This document shows positions 27,338 through 37,286 of a DNA stretch of 64,000 bases, in pieces. The stretch's first letter is position 1. Each line of letters begins with the position of its first letter. The notes under the pieces are model-generated. The model was given only the letters and a program-made list of their open reading frames with translations, was not told where the DNA came from and did not search any database. The translations under genes were made by a program, and so were the position numbers. Source of the DNA: Chthoniobacterales bacterium (GTDB taxonomy: Bacteria; Verrucomicrobiota; Verrucomicrobiia; Chthoniobacterales; JACTMZ01); the NCBI GenBank assembly GCA_021463515.1, contig JAJTYZ010000112.1:54891-118890 (forward strand). The letters run 5' to 3'.

Positions 27338-28773
27338 AGTGCAATTCCTAAAGTTTTTTGCCATGCCGTGAGGAAGGCACCGCAGTCGGCCTTCAGGTGA
27401 ATAAAATCGGCGATGCCTGCGGACTTAAAACTCTCCACATCTCCCGAGGGATAACCTGCGAGAAACACCGGCATCGTGCCCGCCATTTCCGCCAAAACCG
27501 CCGATACAAGATCGGGATAAGTTTCATCCGTCGAACAAAGCACCGCCGCCAATGCTCCTGACTCCCGTGCAGCTCGAACAGCATTGGAAGCTGTTTCAAA
27601 ACCGGTAGGATAAAGCACGTCAAATCCGCCAGACTCGAGAAATCCTCGCACAAAATCCGCCCGCGCTTTGTGCTGTTTAAGCGGTCCCATGGTGAGAAGA
27701 AAAACTTTCGGTAACCCGCCGTGTTTCTCCGCGTAAGTCCAAGCATTGTGACGCAAGTTTTCAAAATGCCCCGCAAGGCGCGTGGTAGCCGTGCTCTTAG
27801 TGGGCGCCAAGGGCTTTTCCAAGGGATTGGCGTATTGATTCACCCCCACCATCACGCGGCGACGATTGGAGAGGGAAGATCGTTGAGCCTTCGCGGATGC
27901 CGCAGTATCAACAACCTCAGATTTTTGAAAATCTGCCCAAGCCAGCTCGGCGATTTCACGTGTAAGGTTTTCGACGAACCACGAGCCGCCAGCAGGATCA
28001 CACACCGCCGCCGCATGACATTCATCACGCAAAATCAACTGCGTGTTGAGTGCGAGCCGACGCGAAAATGCATCGGGCTCACGAAACACCTCGTCAAAGG
28101 GCGAAACAACGAGGCTGTTGCATCCGCCAAAAATAGCGGCACAAGCAGAAACCGTAGAACGCAGCATATTCGTGTGAGGATCAAGGGATGATTGCTGCCA
28201 ATGCGAAACACGAGCATGAATAATCATGCGAGCCACTTCCGGCGATCCCCCACTCGCGGTAACAATACGGGCCCATCCATAACGTGCCGCACGTAGTTTC
28301 GCTAGAGCGACAAAAAACTCTCCACCTGCCGCGAATGTGAAACGCAAACATCGAGCCGCTTCATCCACGGATTTTCCTTCGGTCACTCCCCGTCGAAGTT
28401 CCTTGAGCCCTTCAGCCCATGCGTGAGCAACTTCTTGCACTGCGGTTCCACCGTCTTCGTGAATTTGATGCGCATCCACCTCGACACAACCTCTCGGCAG
28501 CGGAGTCACGCCGTCCGTAACAATCTCCCATGCGGCAGACTCCTTGGCTCCGCGAATGTAAGGAAACACCCCGGGATCATTCTCCGATCCCGCAAGCGCA
28601 CGAAAATGATCACGTTGATAAATCGGATCAATCGTCAAGCCGTCCGACGTGCGCGTTGACAGCTTATCAAGCGGCTTGCCTTTCAAGGTCGCTTCCGCTG
28701 CGGCGCGCCATTGCGCGATGGTTGCCCCTTCAAATTCCGAAACATCGAGTTTTTCCGTAAAAAGTTCACTCAT
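27334..28773 (-). CDS. mutA: Methylmalonyl-CoA mutase small subunit (short form)
   Basis: A 479-residue partner of the catalytic subunit, needed for the stable heterodimer but without its own active site. It has the barrel half ('[15 protein letters not shown]', '[20 protein letters not shown]', '[19 protein letters not shown]') and a C-terminal flavodoxin-like domain ('[18 protein letters not shown]') that lacks the cobalamin His motif, as expected. Known small subunits have about 600-640 residues; here the first third is about 150 residues shorter, with '[11 protein letters not shown]' leading quickly into '[11 protein letters not shown]'. It overlaps both neighbours by 4 bp, so translation is coupled. 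The loss of part of the barrel is real in the sequence; its effect is unknown. Confidence 0.92.
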   Translation of the reverse strand: MSELFTEKLDVSEFEGATIAQWRAAAEATLKGKPLDKLSTRTSDGLTIDPIYQRDHFRALAGSENDPGVFPYIRGAKESAAWEIVTDGVTPLPRGCVEVDAHQIHEDGGTAVQEVAHAWAEGLKELRRGVTEGKSVDEAARCLRFTFAAGGEFFVALAKLRAARYGWARIVTASGGSPEVARMIIHARVSHWQQSSLDPHTNMLRSTVSACAAIFGGCNSLVVSPFDEVFREPDAFSRRLALNTQLILRDECHAAAVCDPAGGSWFVENLTREIAELAWADFQKSEVVDTAASAKAQRSSLSNRRRVMVGVNQYANPLEKPLAPTKSTATTRLAGHFENLRHNAWTYAEKHGGLPKVFLLTMGPLKQHKARADFVRGFLESGGFDVLYPTGFETASNAVRAARESGALAAVLCSTDETYPDLVSAVLAEMAGTMPVFLAGYPSGDVESFKSAGIADFIHLKADCGAFLTAWQKTLGIAL

Positions 28774-30227
28774 GATGCTAACTCCTCGATTTTCACTTCG
28801 TGTTTTTGACCTTCGATTTGCATGACATAATGCCTCGTGACGCTCTGCGTCGGCTGCGGAGTGACCGAGAAAATTGGCTTTTCGGGTGGGGGCCCTTGGA
28901 TGAGTCGCTCCGTTTCGACGGGAAACATGGCAAAAAGCACCGCCGTTTCATCATCGAAAGGCATATCCTTTTCTTTAAGTTTATCGCGCAGGCTGGGCAT
29001 AGCAGGTTCCAACAAATCCGCAGGGCGTACAGACACAACCTGCTTGCCACTTTGCTTTTCTACGAGGGCAAGAAGCTCCTTATCCACAGGGCCCGGGGTA
29101 CGTCCATATTTTCCGAGAACGACATCCTGCGCCGGTTGCGAAATCATTTTCCAACGACCGAATTTCACATTGAGCATGGCCTGAGTTCCCACAATCTGCG
29201 AGGTGGGCGTGACCAACGGAATGTAACCTAAGGCTGCACGCACATGAGGCATTTCTTGAAGCACCTCCTCATAACGCTCCGCCATGCCTTGGTCTTTTAG
29301 CTGATTGCGAAAATTGCTCAGCATTCCCCCAGGAACTTGGTAAGTGAGAATGTCCACATCCACCCGCTCATTCGCCGGGTTGGTGAAGGATTTTAATTCC
29401 TCATAAACTTTTTCAAAATGCCTCCGCAAACGCACGAGACGTTCGCGATCGTATTCGGGACAACGCGGATGCCCTTCCAGCAGCGCCATCATGCGCAAGG
29501 TGTCGGGTTGTGCGGTGCCATTGGCAAATGGAACGATAGATGTTTCCACCGCATCCACACCGGCCTCAATGGCGGCAATGTAAGCTGACGCCGCCAGCCC
29601 TGCGGTGTCATGGCTGTGCAAAATGATGGGAACGCGAAGGCGACGTTTCAACTCGCGCACCAGGTCATAGGCCATTTTCGGCGTGATGAGTCCGGCCATG
29701 TCTTTAATGGCTACCGACTGACATCCCATGCCCACGAGCGCGTCCCCCATTTGCACAAAAGCTTTAAGGGTGTGAACGGGACTGATCGTATAGCAAATTT
29801 CTCCCCGCGCGTGTTTGCCCGCCGCTAAGGTTGCACGGATGGCCGTTTCCAAATTCCGCGGATCATTAAGAGCGTCAAAAATTCGCAACACATCAATTCC
29901 ACGATTCGTTGTACAACGCACAAACGCCTCCACGACATCATCGGGGAAGCTGGTGTATTGCACTATATTTTGGCCACGCAGCAACATGCTATGCGGCGTT
30001 TTAGGCGCACCTTTTTTTATGGCAGTAATACGGTCAAACGGATTTTCGCCAAGATAACGCAAAGACGCATCAATCGTCGCACCGCCCCATGTTTCGAGTT
30101 GGTAAAATCCGAGAGCATCCAAATCTTCTAACGCCGGAAGCATCTGCGGCGTTTTCATGCGGGTGGCTGCAATGGATTGATGCCCGTCACGCAGGACAGT
30201 GTTAACGAAGGCAACGCGCTTGTTCAT
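28770..30227 (-). CDS. Pyruvate carboxylase subunit B / transcarboxylase 5S-type carboxyltransferase
   Basis: A 485-residue biotin-dependent carboxyltransferase of the family shared by pyruvate carboxylase B, oxaloacetate decarboxylase alpha and the 5S subunit of methylmalonyl-CoA:pyruvate transcarboxylase. The barrel has 'VNTVLRDGHQSIAATRM' (metal Asp), 'LETWGGATIDASLRYLGENP', 'VAIKDMAGLITP' (catalytic Lys) and 'ILHSHDTAGLA' (His-x-His metal ligands). The protein stops with 'HYVMQIEGQKHEVKIEEL', just where a biotin-carrier domain would begin, so the carrier must be a separate protein not in the window. The start at 30227 is the conserved one; no good ribosome site is visible. First gene of the mutase operon, so a role in moving CO2 from methylmalonyl-CoA to pyruvate is likely. 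Confidence 0.88.
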   Translation of the reverse strand: MNKRVAFVNTVLRDGHQSIAATRMKTPQMLPALEDLDALGFYQLETWGGATIDASLRYLGENPFDRITAIKKGAPKTPHSMLLRGQNIVQYTSFPDDVVEAFVRCTTNRGIDVLRIFDALNDPRNLETAIRATLAAGKHARGEICYTISPVHTLKAFVQMGDALVGMGCQSVAIKDMAGLITPKMAYDLVRELKRRLRVPIILHSHDTAGLAASAYIAAIEAGVDAVETSIVPFANGTAQPDTLRMMALLEGHPRCPEYDRERLVRLRRHFEKVYEELKSFTNPANERVDVDILTYQVPGGMLSNFRNQLKDQGMAERYEEVLQEMPHVRAALGYIPLVTPTSQIVGTQAMLNVKFGRWKMISQPAQDVVLGKYGRTPGPVDKELLALVEKQSGKQVVSVRPADLLEPAMPSLRDKLKEKDMPFDDETAVLFAMFPVETERLIQGPPPEKPIFSVTPQPTQSVTRHYVMQIEGQKHEVKIEELAS

Positions 30228-30372
30228 TAGTTGAGCTAATAATACGTAAGAACTCCACACAAGGCAACCCCAAGTCGTTGTTTCATTTTATTGGGGAAAA
30301 AAATGGTCATCGAACATCATTCGGCATTGCGCTCAAGGTCTCCCTGCACGTAATTTTCGCTGCAAAATTTCC

Positions 30373-32151
30373 ATGCGAAAACGCTCTGCAATACGTTGCT
30401 TATTTGTCTTCTTGTTTGGCGTGGCGACCTTGAGCATTTCTTCCTCCCTTGCTGCCATGAGTCGCCCTCTCACATTTTGCAATCCGCTGGATATGTCCTA
30501 CCGATTTGCTCTCGCAGATAATCCCATTACTGCCGGCATTTCCGCTCGTGAAGCGGCGGATCCCACGGTCATTTTTCATCAAGGACAATTCTGGCTTTTT
30601 GCTTCAAAAAGCGGAGGCTACTGGCATTCACGTGATCTTGTTCATTGGGAGTTTATCCACCCCACCGGCTATCCTCTCGAAGAATATGCGCCCACAGTCG
30701 CCATCGTCGGCAACCACTGGGTACTCCTCAATTCCGAGGGAACGGGGATTTACACCACGGACAATCCGGCTCACGGGCAATGGACAAAAGTGCGCACGAT
30801 AGAGCGTGTCAGCGATCCGGCATTGTTTCTCGATGATGATGGAAAGCTCTATCTTTATTCCGGTTCCTCCAATGTCTTGCCGATTATGGGTGTGGAGTTG
30901 GACCCCGCCAAAAACTTCGAACCTGTGGGGGATTCCAAACCTCTCCTTTCGCTCGATCCCCTGCGGCGCGGATGGGAAGCGCGATACCCCTTTGCGACCG
31001 ATGAAGAAATTCGCAATTCGCCGGGTGTGTCGTATCTCGAAGGCTCGTGGATGACAAAACACAAGGGCATTTACTATTTGCAATACGCCGCACCGGGCAC
31101 GGAATTGAAAGGTTATGCCGATGGTGTTTTCACATCAGAGCAACCGCTGGGAGAATTTCACTATGCTCCTTACAGTCCGTTTTCTTATCGTCCGACCGGC
31201 TTTGCACCCTCGGCGGGGCATGGCAGCATATTTGCAGATGCGGACGGACGCCTGTGGCATGCAACGACGCATTTAGTGGGCGTGAGATTTAATTTTGAGC
31301 GGCGACTTGGCATTCATCCGGCAGCATTTTTGCCCAATAAAAAGGGGCCGGATCAACTCGTAGCGGACACTTATCTTGGGGATTATCCACAGCTCGCCGC
31401 AGGGCAAAACCGTGACTCTCGCGCAAGCAAGCTTGTAGGGTGGATGTTGCTTTCCCTACGCAAACCCGCCATCGCTTCCTCCACCCTCGATGACTCGCAC
31501 GGGACGGCAAAAGCCTTTGATGAAAATATCGCAACGTCATGGGCCGCGGCTACGGGAAATCCAAGTGAATGGCTACAGGTAGATTTTGGCAAACCATGCC
31601 GCATCGAAGCAGTGCAGATCAATTTTGCGGATGTACATTCCACAGCGTACGGACATCTCGAAGATGCATATCGTTATGTCTTGGAAGTTTCGGATGATGG
31701 AGACACGTGGCGGACGCTCGTTGATCGTCGAGACAACACACGAGACGCACCGCATGAATATATTCAGCTTGAACAATCCACCACGGCACGTTTTGCACGC
31801 ATTACAAATGTCCACACGCCTGGGGGTGCGGTGTTTTCCTTGAGCGGGCTTCGCTTTTTTGGAAATGGATTGGGAGAAGTGCCACCGCCAGTGAGGGGAA
31901 TAAAAGCGGAGCGGCAGACGAATCGCCGATTGATGAAAGTTTCGTGGGATAAAAACAAAAACACCGATTTTTTTATCGTGCGCTATGGCATTCGGCCTGA
32001 CCGACTCACTCAAAATTGGCAAGTTTACGAAGGTGAATCTGTCGTCATTCCCGGACTCAATACCGAGGAAGAGTATTTTGTCGCCGTAGATGCCGTGAAT
32101 GATACGGGCATCGCCCGTGGCACCGAAACGATCAAGGTATCCGCACCGTGA
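30373..32151 (+). CDS. GH43-like secreted glycosidase with discoidin-type and Fn3-like domains
   Basis: A 592-residue protein with a signal peptide (about 1-28). Residues about 55-350 are a five-bladed propeller of the glycoside hydrolase family 43/DUF377 type: Asp63 in 'AADPTVIFHQG', Asp148 in 'VSDPALFLDD' and Glu223 in 'LEGSWMTKHKGIYYL' match the base, pKa-tuning and acid positions, and His283 in 'AGHGSIFADADGRLWH' is the usual His. Residues about 360-500 are an F5/8 (discoidin-like) sugar-binding domain ('AFDENIATSWAA', 'EWLQVDFGKPCRIEAVQINF'), and the last 90 residues look like fibronectin type III. It would cut arabinose- or xylose-containing polymers outside the cytoplasm. It stands 34 bp before mutS without clear functional link. 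Confidence 0.85.
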   Translation: MRKRSAIRCLFVFLFGVATLSISSSLAAMSRPLTFCNPLDMSYRFALADNPITAGISAREAADPTVIFHQGQFWLFASKSGGYWHSRDLVHWEFIHPTGYPLEEYAPTVAIVGNHWVLLNSEGTGIYTTDNPAHGQWTKVRTIERVSDPALFLDDDGKLYLYSGSSNVLPIMGVELDPAKNFEPVGDSKPLLSLDPLRRGWEARYPFATDEEIRNSPGVSYLEGSWMTKHKGIYYLQYAAPGTELKGYADGVFTSEQPLGEFHYAPYSPFSYRPTGFAPSAGHGSIFADADGRLWHATTHLVGVRFNFERRLGIHPAAFLPNKKGPDQLVADTYLGDYPQLAAGQNRDSRASKLVGWMLLSLRKPAIASSTLDDSHGTAKAFDENIATSWAAATGNPSEWLQVDFGKPCRIEAVQINFADVHSTAYGHLEDAYRYVLEVSDDGDTWRTLVDRRDNTRDAPHEYIQLEQSTTARFARITNVHTPGGAVFSLSGLRFFGNGLGEVPPPVRGIKAERQTNRRLMKVSWDKNKNTDFFIVRYGIRPDRLTQNWQVYEGESVVIPGLNTEEEYFVAVDAVNDTGIARGTETIKVSAP

Positions 32152-32185
32152 CAGAGCGAGCCATTCCGAGTTAACGTTATTCGCT

Positions 32186-34675
32186 ATGCCGCCCGAAAAA
32201 TTAACGCCTATGATGCGCCAGTATTTGGACATCCGGCGCGATCTTCCGCAGAACACTCTGCTATTTTTTCGGCTGGGCGATTTTTACGAGATGTTTTTTG
32301 ACGACGCCCGTGAGGCGTCAGCAATTCTCAATGTGGCTCTCACCAAACGCGGGGACACTCCGATGTGTGGTGTTCCCTACCACAGTGCTCGCGCCTATGT
32401 GGCAAAACTCGTCGAAGCGGGCAAACGGGTGGCCATTTGCGATCAAGTAGGCGAAGTCACTCCGGGAAAATTGGTACGGCGTGAAATTTCGAGAATTTTG
32501 AGCGCAGGAACGCTCGATGATTTCGGGCTTGAGGACACCCGACACAACTACCTTGCGGCGATTTACCCGGCAAAAGCCGTATTTGGCCTCGCATGGCTCG
32601 ATCTTAGCACGGGAGAATTTCGCCTCACACAAATCGCCAACGCCGCCTTACTCACGGATCAACTTTCACGACTTCAACCCGGGGAAATCCTCACGCCGGA
32701 CAACGCGACGACTCTCCCTGCTCTGGCCTTTTCTACGACGCCCCATGACGGTTTTGCCTTCGACTCAACGCAGGCGACGGATTTACTCAAGGAACATTTT
32801 CACGTGCAATCGCTCGACGGCTTTGGCTGCGCGGATTTGCCTTGGGGCGTAGGTGCCGCAGGAGCCCTGCTTCATTATGTCACTCGCAGTCTGCGCCGCG
32901 AGGCGACACACCTCATGGTGCCGAAGCCATGGCATGTCACGGAATATGTGCAACTTGATGCCGTCACGCAGTCCAATCTCGAGCTGGTTGAAACACGCAG
33001 TACCGAAGGCACAAGTTTGCGAGACGCCGTCGATCGCACTCTTACTCCAATGGGAGCGCGACTGCTGCGGGAATGGCTCCTGCATCCACTCCGCGACCTT
33101 ACGGCGATCCTACGGCGGCAAGACTTAATAGGCATCTTCCATGATGCACCCACTCTTCTTGCCGCCGTGCGAGACATTTTGCGCGACATGCGCGATATGG
33201 AACGTGCGGTTTCTCGATTGAGTTTGGCGTCGGGTAATGCACGCGACCTCGCGGCTCTCCGCGCCTCTCTGACCCTTCTCCCCACTCTGCGTTCGGCACT
33301 CGCGGAGGATGAAAACTCTCTCCTTGCCGCTTCCGCAGTGCGTTTGCAAACATTCGATTCGCTCGTATCACTGCTTAAATCCGCCGTCGTTGATGACCCG
33401 CCGCCCAGTACGCGCGATGGAGGAATGATTCGTGAGGGCTACCATGCCGACCTCGATGCACTTCGCCACGCCGGAACCGAAGGACGCCGTTGGATCGCGG
33501 AGCTTCAGGAAAACGAAATCATCCGCACCGGAATCAAATCGCTCAAAATTCGCTACAACTCCGTCTTTGGCTATTACATCGAAGTTACAAAAAGTAATTT
33601 GGCTGCCGTTCCCGACGACTACACACGCAAACAAACCACCGCCAACGCCGAACGTTTTATTACGCCTCAACTAAAAGAAATGGAAGGCCGTATTCTCGGT
33701 GGTGAAGAACGTGCCCGTGCGCTCGAAGAAGAAATTTTCGCGCAGCTTCGTTTATCCGTACTGGAAGCACTCACCGCCCTGCAAGAAACCGCGCGTCTTG
33801 TGGCGGAAATTGATGCCCTAGCCGGCCTCGCGGAAACCGCACGTACGTTCCGTTACATCCGCCCAAAGCTCACCGCCGATGGTTCGATAAAAATTACAGA
33901 CGGACGGCATCCTGTCCTCGATCAAACGATGTCCGCCGGTCGTTTTGTTCCCAATGACACGGACCTTGGTAACGACAAGCATCGCCTCGTGATTCTCACC
34001 GGCCCCAATATGGCGGGAAAAAGCACTTACATCCGTCAAGTCGCCCTTCTCGTTCTTCTCGCTCACACCGGGAGTTTCATTCCTGCTGCGGCCGCGGAAA
34101 TCGGTCTTGTGGATCGTATTTTTACCCGCGTCGGTGCGACGGATGATTTGGCGCGTGGACAATCTACATTCATGGTGGAAATGAACGAGACGGCAAACAT
34201 CCTTAATAATGCCACCGCACAAAGCCTCGTCATTTTAGATGAAATTGGACGCGGCACCTCCACCTTCGATGGACTTTCCATTGCGTGGAGTGTGGCCGAG
34301 CATCTTCATGATGTCACCGGATGTCGCACGCTTTTTGCCACGCATTACCATGAGCTGACCGATCTCGCCCGCACCCGCCCGGGCGTGACCAATTGCAATG
34401 TGGCCGTGCGTGAATGGAATGATGACATTATTTTTCTACGTAAAATCATTCCGGGCCCTGCCGATCAAAGTTACGGCATTCAAGTGGCACGCTTAGCCGG
34501 TTTGCCCGCTCCTATCCTGAAACGCGCCCGCGAAATTCTTACCAATTTGGAGCAATCGGAACTCAATGCCGAGGGAAAGCCGGCTTTTGCTGAAAGGCGT
34601 CGTCGCCCTCACAAACTGCGTGCCTTTGCCTCACAATTGGACCTCTTTGAGGATTCAGAAACCGCTCACGATTGA
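32186..34675 (+). CDS. mutS: DNA mismatch repair protein MutS
   Basis: An 829-residue MutS. The N-terminal mismatch-binding domain has 'LLFFRLGDFYEMFFDDA', with the F-x-E motif (Phe-Tyr-Glu) that stacks on the mispair; the connector, lever and clamp domains follow; the ATPase has Walker A 'GPNMAGKSTYIRQ' (from residue 606), 'FTRVGATDDLARGQSTFMVE' and Walker B 'LVILDEIGRGTSTFDG'. The C-terminus is short and ends near residue 829, in the normal range. The start at 32186 ('MPPEKLTPMMRQYLD') fits family alignments; an upstream frame extension overlaps the GH43-like gene and is not conserved. mutL is not nearby. dapF follows 32 bp later. Confidence 0.97.
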   Translation: MPPEKLTPMMRQYLDIRRDLPQNTLLFFRLGDFYEMFFDDAREASAILNVALTKRGDTPMCGVPYHSARAYVAKLVEAGKRVAICDQVGEVTPGKLVRREISRILSAGTLDDFGLEDTRHNYLAAIYPAKAVFGLAWLDLSTGEFRLTQIANAALLTDQLSRLQPGEILTPDNATTLPALAFSTTPHDGFAFDSTQATDLLKEHFHVQSLDGFGCADLPWGVGAAGALLHYVTRSLRREATHLMVPKPWHVTEYVQLDAVTQSNLELVETRSTEGTSLRDAVDRTLTPMGARLLREWLLHPLRDLTAILRRQDLIGIFHDAPTLLAAVRDILRDMRDMERAVSRLSLASGNARDLAALRASLTLLPTLRSALAEDENSLLAASAVRLQTFDSLVSLLKSAVVDDPPPSTRDGGMIREGYHADLDALRHAGTEGRRWIAELQENEIIRTGIKSLKIRYNSVFGYYIEVTKSNLAAVPDDYTRKQTTANAERFITPQLKEMEGRILGGEERARALEEEIFAQLRLSVLEALTALQETARLVAEIDALAGLAETARTFRYIRPKLTADGSIKITDGRHPVLDQTMSAGRFVPNDTDLGNDKHRLVILTGPNMAGKSTYIRQVALLVLLAHTGSFIPAAAAEIGLVDRIFTRVGATDDLARGQSTFMVEMNETANILNNATAQSLVILDEIGRGTSTFDGLSIAWSVAEHLHDVTGCRTLFATHYHELTDLARTRPGVTNCNVAVREWNDDIIFLRKIIPGPADQSYGIQVARLAGLPAPILKRAREILTNLEQSELNAEGKPAFAERRRRPHKLRAFASQLDLFEDSETAHD

Positions 34676-34707
34676 CGCGGGAGCCACGCACTGGGAGAAT
34701 GGACGCC

Positions 34708-35520
34708 ATGCAGAACTTGCGATTTACGAAAATGAACGGTGCCGGGAATGACTTCATTTTGCTGGATAACCGCGAGGGCGGCATTTCTCTCGACAGCGCA
34801 CAAATTGCCCGCTTATGCAATCGTCATCGAGGCATTGGTGCCGACGGACTTCTCGTCGTTGAAAAAGCACAAGGAAAGGCCGATTGGCGGATGCGTTACT
34901 ACAATGCCGATGGTGCGGAGGCCGAAATGTGTGGCAACGGAGCACGCTGCTTCGCCCGCTTTGTTCACAAACTGGCTCCCGCAAGAAATAATACGATCAG
35001 CTTTGAAACTCCCGCCGGCCTCATCACCGCCACGCTTCAAAATGAGGCTGTTTCTCTCGGCATGAGCGACCCAAGCCCGCTCGCTGAAGCTCTGGAATTG
35101 GACGTCGCCGGACAAAAGCTCGCCGTTTATTCCATCAACACCGGTGTGCCGCACGCGATAGTTTTCGTGGATGATCTCGAAGGAACGGATGTGGCCAAAG
35201 TCGGTGCAGCACTACGCCTCCACAATCACTTCCAGCCTCGTGGCACAAATGCCAATTTTGTCCGTCAGCTCGGGCCTCAAAATCTCGCCCTACGCACCTA
35301 CGAGCGCGGTGTAGAAGCCGAGACTCTCGCATGCGGCACAGGTGTTGTGGCCTCTGCACTCACCCTCGCCGCTCTCACCGATGTAAAATCCCCGGTGCAT
35401 GTTCTCGTCAAGGGCGGCGACACTCTTGCCGTCAGTTTTCAACGCAAAGGCAAACGCTTCACCCATGTCGTTCTTACAGGCCCGGCAGATTTTGTCTTTG
35501 AAGGTACGGTCACCGTTTAG
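34708..35520 (+). CDS. dapF: Diaminopimelate epimerase
   Basis: A 270-residue cofactor-free epimerase turning LL- into meso-diaminopimelate for lysine and peptidoglycan. The two catalytic Cys are visible in 'AEMCGNGARCFARF' and 'ETLACGTGVVASA', and the N-terminus has 'FTKMNGAGNDFILLDN'. The start at 34708 agrees with the family ('MQNLRFTKMNG'); ATG at 34699 is possible, and GGGAG at 34693-34697 can serve either. It heads the dapF-dapA-dapB string, with 12 bp to dapA. The gene symbol follows E. coli use. Confidence 0.97.
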   Translation: MQNLRFTKMNGAGNDFILLDNREGGISLDSAQIARLCNRHRGIGADGLLVVEKAQGKADWRMRYYNADGAEAEMCGNGARCFARFVHKLAPARNNTISFETPAGLITATLQNEAVSLGMSDPSPLAEALELDVAGQKLAVYSINTGVPHAIVFVDDLEGTDVAKVGAALRLHNHFQPRGTNANFVRQLGPQNLALRTYERGVEAETLACGTGVVASALTLAALTDVKSPVHVLVKGGDTLAVSFQRKGKRFTHVVLTGPADFVFEGTVTV

Positions 35521-35532
35521 TTCACTTCACTC

Positions 35533-36411
35533 ATGTTTGTTGGCACCAGCACCGCACTTATTACGCCCTTCCGTGACGGGAAAGTGGATCATGAAGGATT
35601 TCGCCGCCTCATTGAGGCTCAAATCGCAGGTGGCGTGAATGGCATTGTTCCCGTGGGCACAACCGGCGAGTCGCCGACCCTTTCCCATGAGGAACATTGT
35701 GATGTCATTCAATCCGCGGTCGAAATCGCGGCGGGTCGCGTCAACGTGATTGGCGGCACCGGTTCCAACGCCACGGATGAAGCCATCGCACTCACGCAAG
35801 CGGCAGAAAAAGCCGGCGCAGACGGTGCGCTCATTGTGGCTCCCTATTACAACAAACCGTCACCCGAAGGCCTTTACCGTCATTTTCGTGCCATCGCCGA
35901 AGCAACGAAATTACCCATCATTTTATACAGCATCCCCGGACGTTGCGGGATCGAAATTAGCCTTTCCACCGTAACACGCCTCGCGGCAGATTGCCCCAAC
36001 ATTGTCGCCATTAAGGAAGCCGGCGGCAGTGTGGAGCGGGTAAGTCAGCTTCGACAAACGTTGCCCGATACCTTCGCCATTCTCTCCGGCGACGATTCTC
36101 TCACCCTGCCTTTCCTATCTGTCGGTGCTGTCGGTCTTATCAGCGTCGCGTCCAATGTCGCTCCCGCACTTGTTTCCGAACTCGTTTGTACCGCTCGCGA
36201 AGGGAACATGACACGAGCGGAGGAACTTCACCGTCGCCTTTATCCACTCTTCAAAAATCTTTTCATCGAAAGCAATCCGGCTCCGGTTAAATACGCCCTT
36301 TCATTAACCATGGGACTTTCTCCCGAGCTACGTTTGCCATTGGTGGAAATGTCGGAAAAAAACCGCACAATCGTTCGTGATACTTTAGCAGACCTCCAAT
36401 TACATTCATGA
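35533..36411 (+). CDS. dapA: 4-hydroxy-tetrahydrodipicolinate synthase
   Basis: A 292-residue TIM-barrel aldolase joining pyruvate and aspartate semialdehyde at the first step of the diaminopimelate branch. It has 'PVGTTGESPTLSHEEH' (GTTGE substrate loop), 'YYNKPSPEGLYRHF' (Tyr of the proton relay) and the Schiff-base Lys in 'IVAIKEAGGSV'. Length is standard. Its end overlaps dapB by 4 bp (ATGA), so translation is coupled. Located between dapF and dapB, which confirms the role. Confidence 0.98.
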   Translation: MFVGTSTALITPFRDGKVDHEGFRRLIEAQIAGGVNGIVPVGTTGESPTLSHEEHCDVIQSAVEIAAGRVNVIGGTGSNATDEAIALTQAAEKAGADGALIVAPYYNKPSPEGLYRHFRAIAEATKLPIILYSIPGRCGIEISLSTVTRLAADCPNIVAIKEAGGSVERVSQLRQTLPDTFAILSGDDSLTLPFLSVGAVGLISVASNVAPALVSELVCTAREGNMTRAEELHRRLYPLFKNLFIESNPAPVKYALSLTMGLSPELRLPLVEMSEKNRTIVRDTLADLQLHS

Positions 36412-37166
36412 CCACCACCCCACTCCGCCTCTGCATTTACGGCTCCAAAGGTCGCATGGGTCAGGCACTCATTCGCTGCGCTGCAGAAGATTCCGCACTT
36501 CGCGTCACCGGAGAAATTGATGCCGGCGATGATTTTGCCGCTGCGCTAAATCAATGCGATGGCGTTATTGATTTTTCCGTCACCCATATTACTTCCACCG
36601 TCGCGAAAGCCTGCGCGGATGCCGGAAAAATGCTCGTCATTGGCACCACAGGGCACGAATTACCCGAGCGTGAACTTATTAAACAAGCGGCAGAAAAAAT
36701 TCCTCTTGTTTTTTCACCCAACTACAGCGTCGGAGTGAACACCCTCTTTTGGCTTACACGCAAAGCCGCAGAAATTCTCGGCCCAACCTTCGATCTCGAA
36801 GTCGTCGAAATGCACCATCGGCTTAAGAAAGATGCTCCGTCCGGCACCGCCCGGCACCTTGCAGAAATTCTCGCTGAAGTGAGAAATCTGGATTACGTCG
36901 AAGCTTTTCGTCATGGCCGCGCAGGAATTGTAGGCGAACGAACGCAGGACGAAATTGGTATTCACGCCCTACGCGGGGGTGATGTTGTCGGCGACCATAC
37001 GGTTATTTATGCCGCACCCGGCGAACGCCTCGAACTAACGCATAAGGCTTCCAGTCGCGACACCTTTGCGCGTGGCGCACTCCGTGCGGCGCAATGGGCG
37101 GTGAGTCGTCCGCCCGGCCTTTATGATATGCAAGATGTATTGGGACTTAAATCCGGTACTCTCTAG
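36408..37166 (+). CDS. dapB: 4-hydroxy-tetrahydrodipicolinate reductase
   Basis: A 252-residue NAD(P)H-dependent reductase for the second step of the diaminopimelate branch. The N-terminal Rossmann motif is 'YGSKGRMGQALIRCA' (about 7-21), 'VIGTTGH' binds the nicotinamide, and the catalytic site has 'EVVEMHHRLKKDAPSGTA' (His and Lys acting on the substrate). Length is typical. It overlaps dapA and is followed by a 120-bp gap before the TPR gene, so the dap string may end here. Confidence 0.97.
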   Translation: MTTTPLRLCIYGSKGRMGQALIRCAAEDSALRVTGEIDAGDDFAAALNQCDGVIDFSVTHITSTVAKACADAGKMLVIGTTGHELPERELIKQAAEKIPLVFSPNYSVGVNTLFWLTRKAAEILGPTFDLEVVEMHHRLKKDAPSGTARHLAEILAEVRNLDYVEAFRHGRAGIVGERTQDEIGIHALRGGDVVGDHTVIYAAPGERLELTHKASSRDTFARGALRAAQWAVSRPPGLYDMQDVLGLKSGTL

Positions 37167-37286
37167 CATACAACGACAATGACCAAAGAGCACACCGGTC
37201 TCACGCGGCATTAAAACACACTGACTATGATTTTCGGGGTTCACTTCTTGACGCTTGCGGGCGAGGCTCCTAGCTTTTCAAGGTTT

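Noticed and set aside
32099-32185. N-terminal extension of MutS
   Set aside because: It overlaps the GH43-like gene and is unlike any MutS start; the family begins at 32186.
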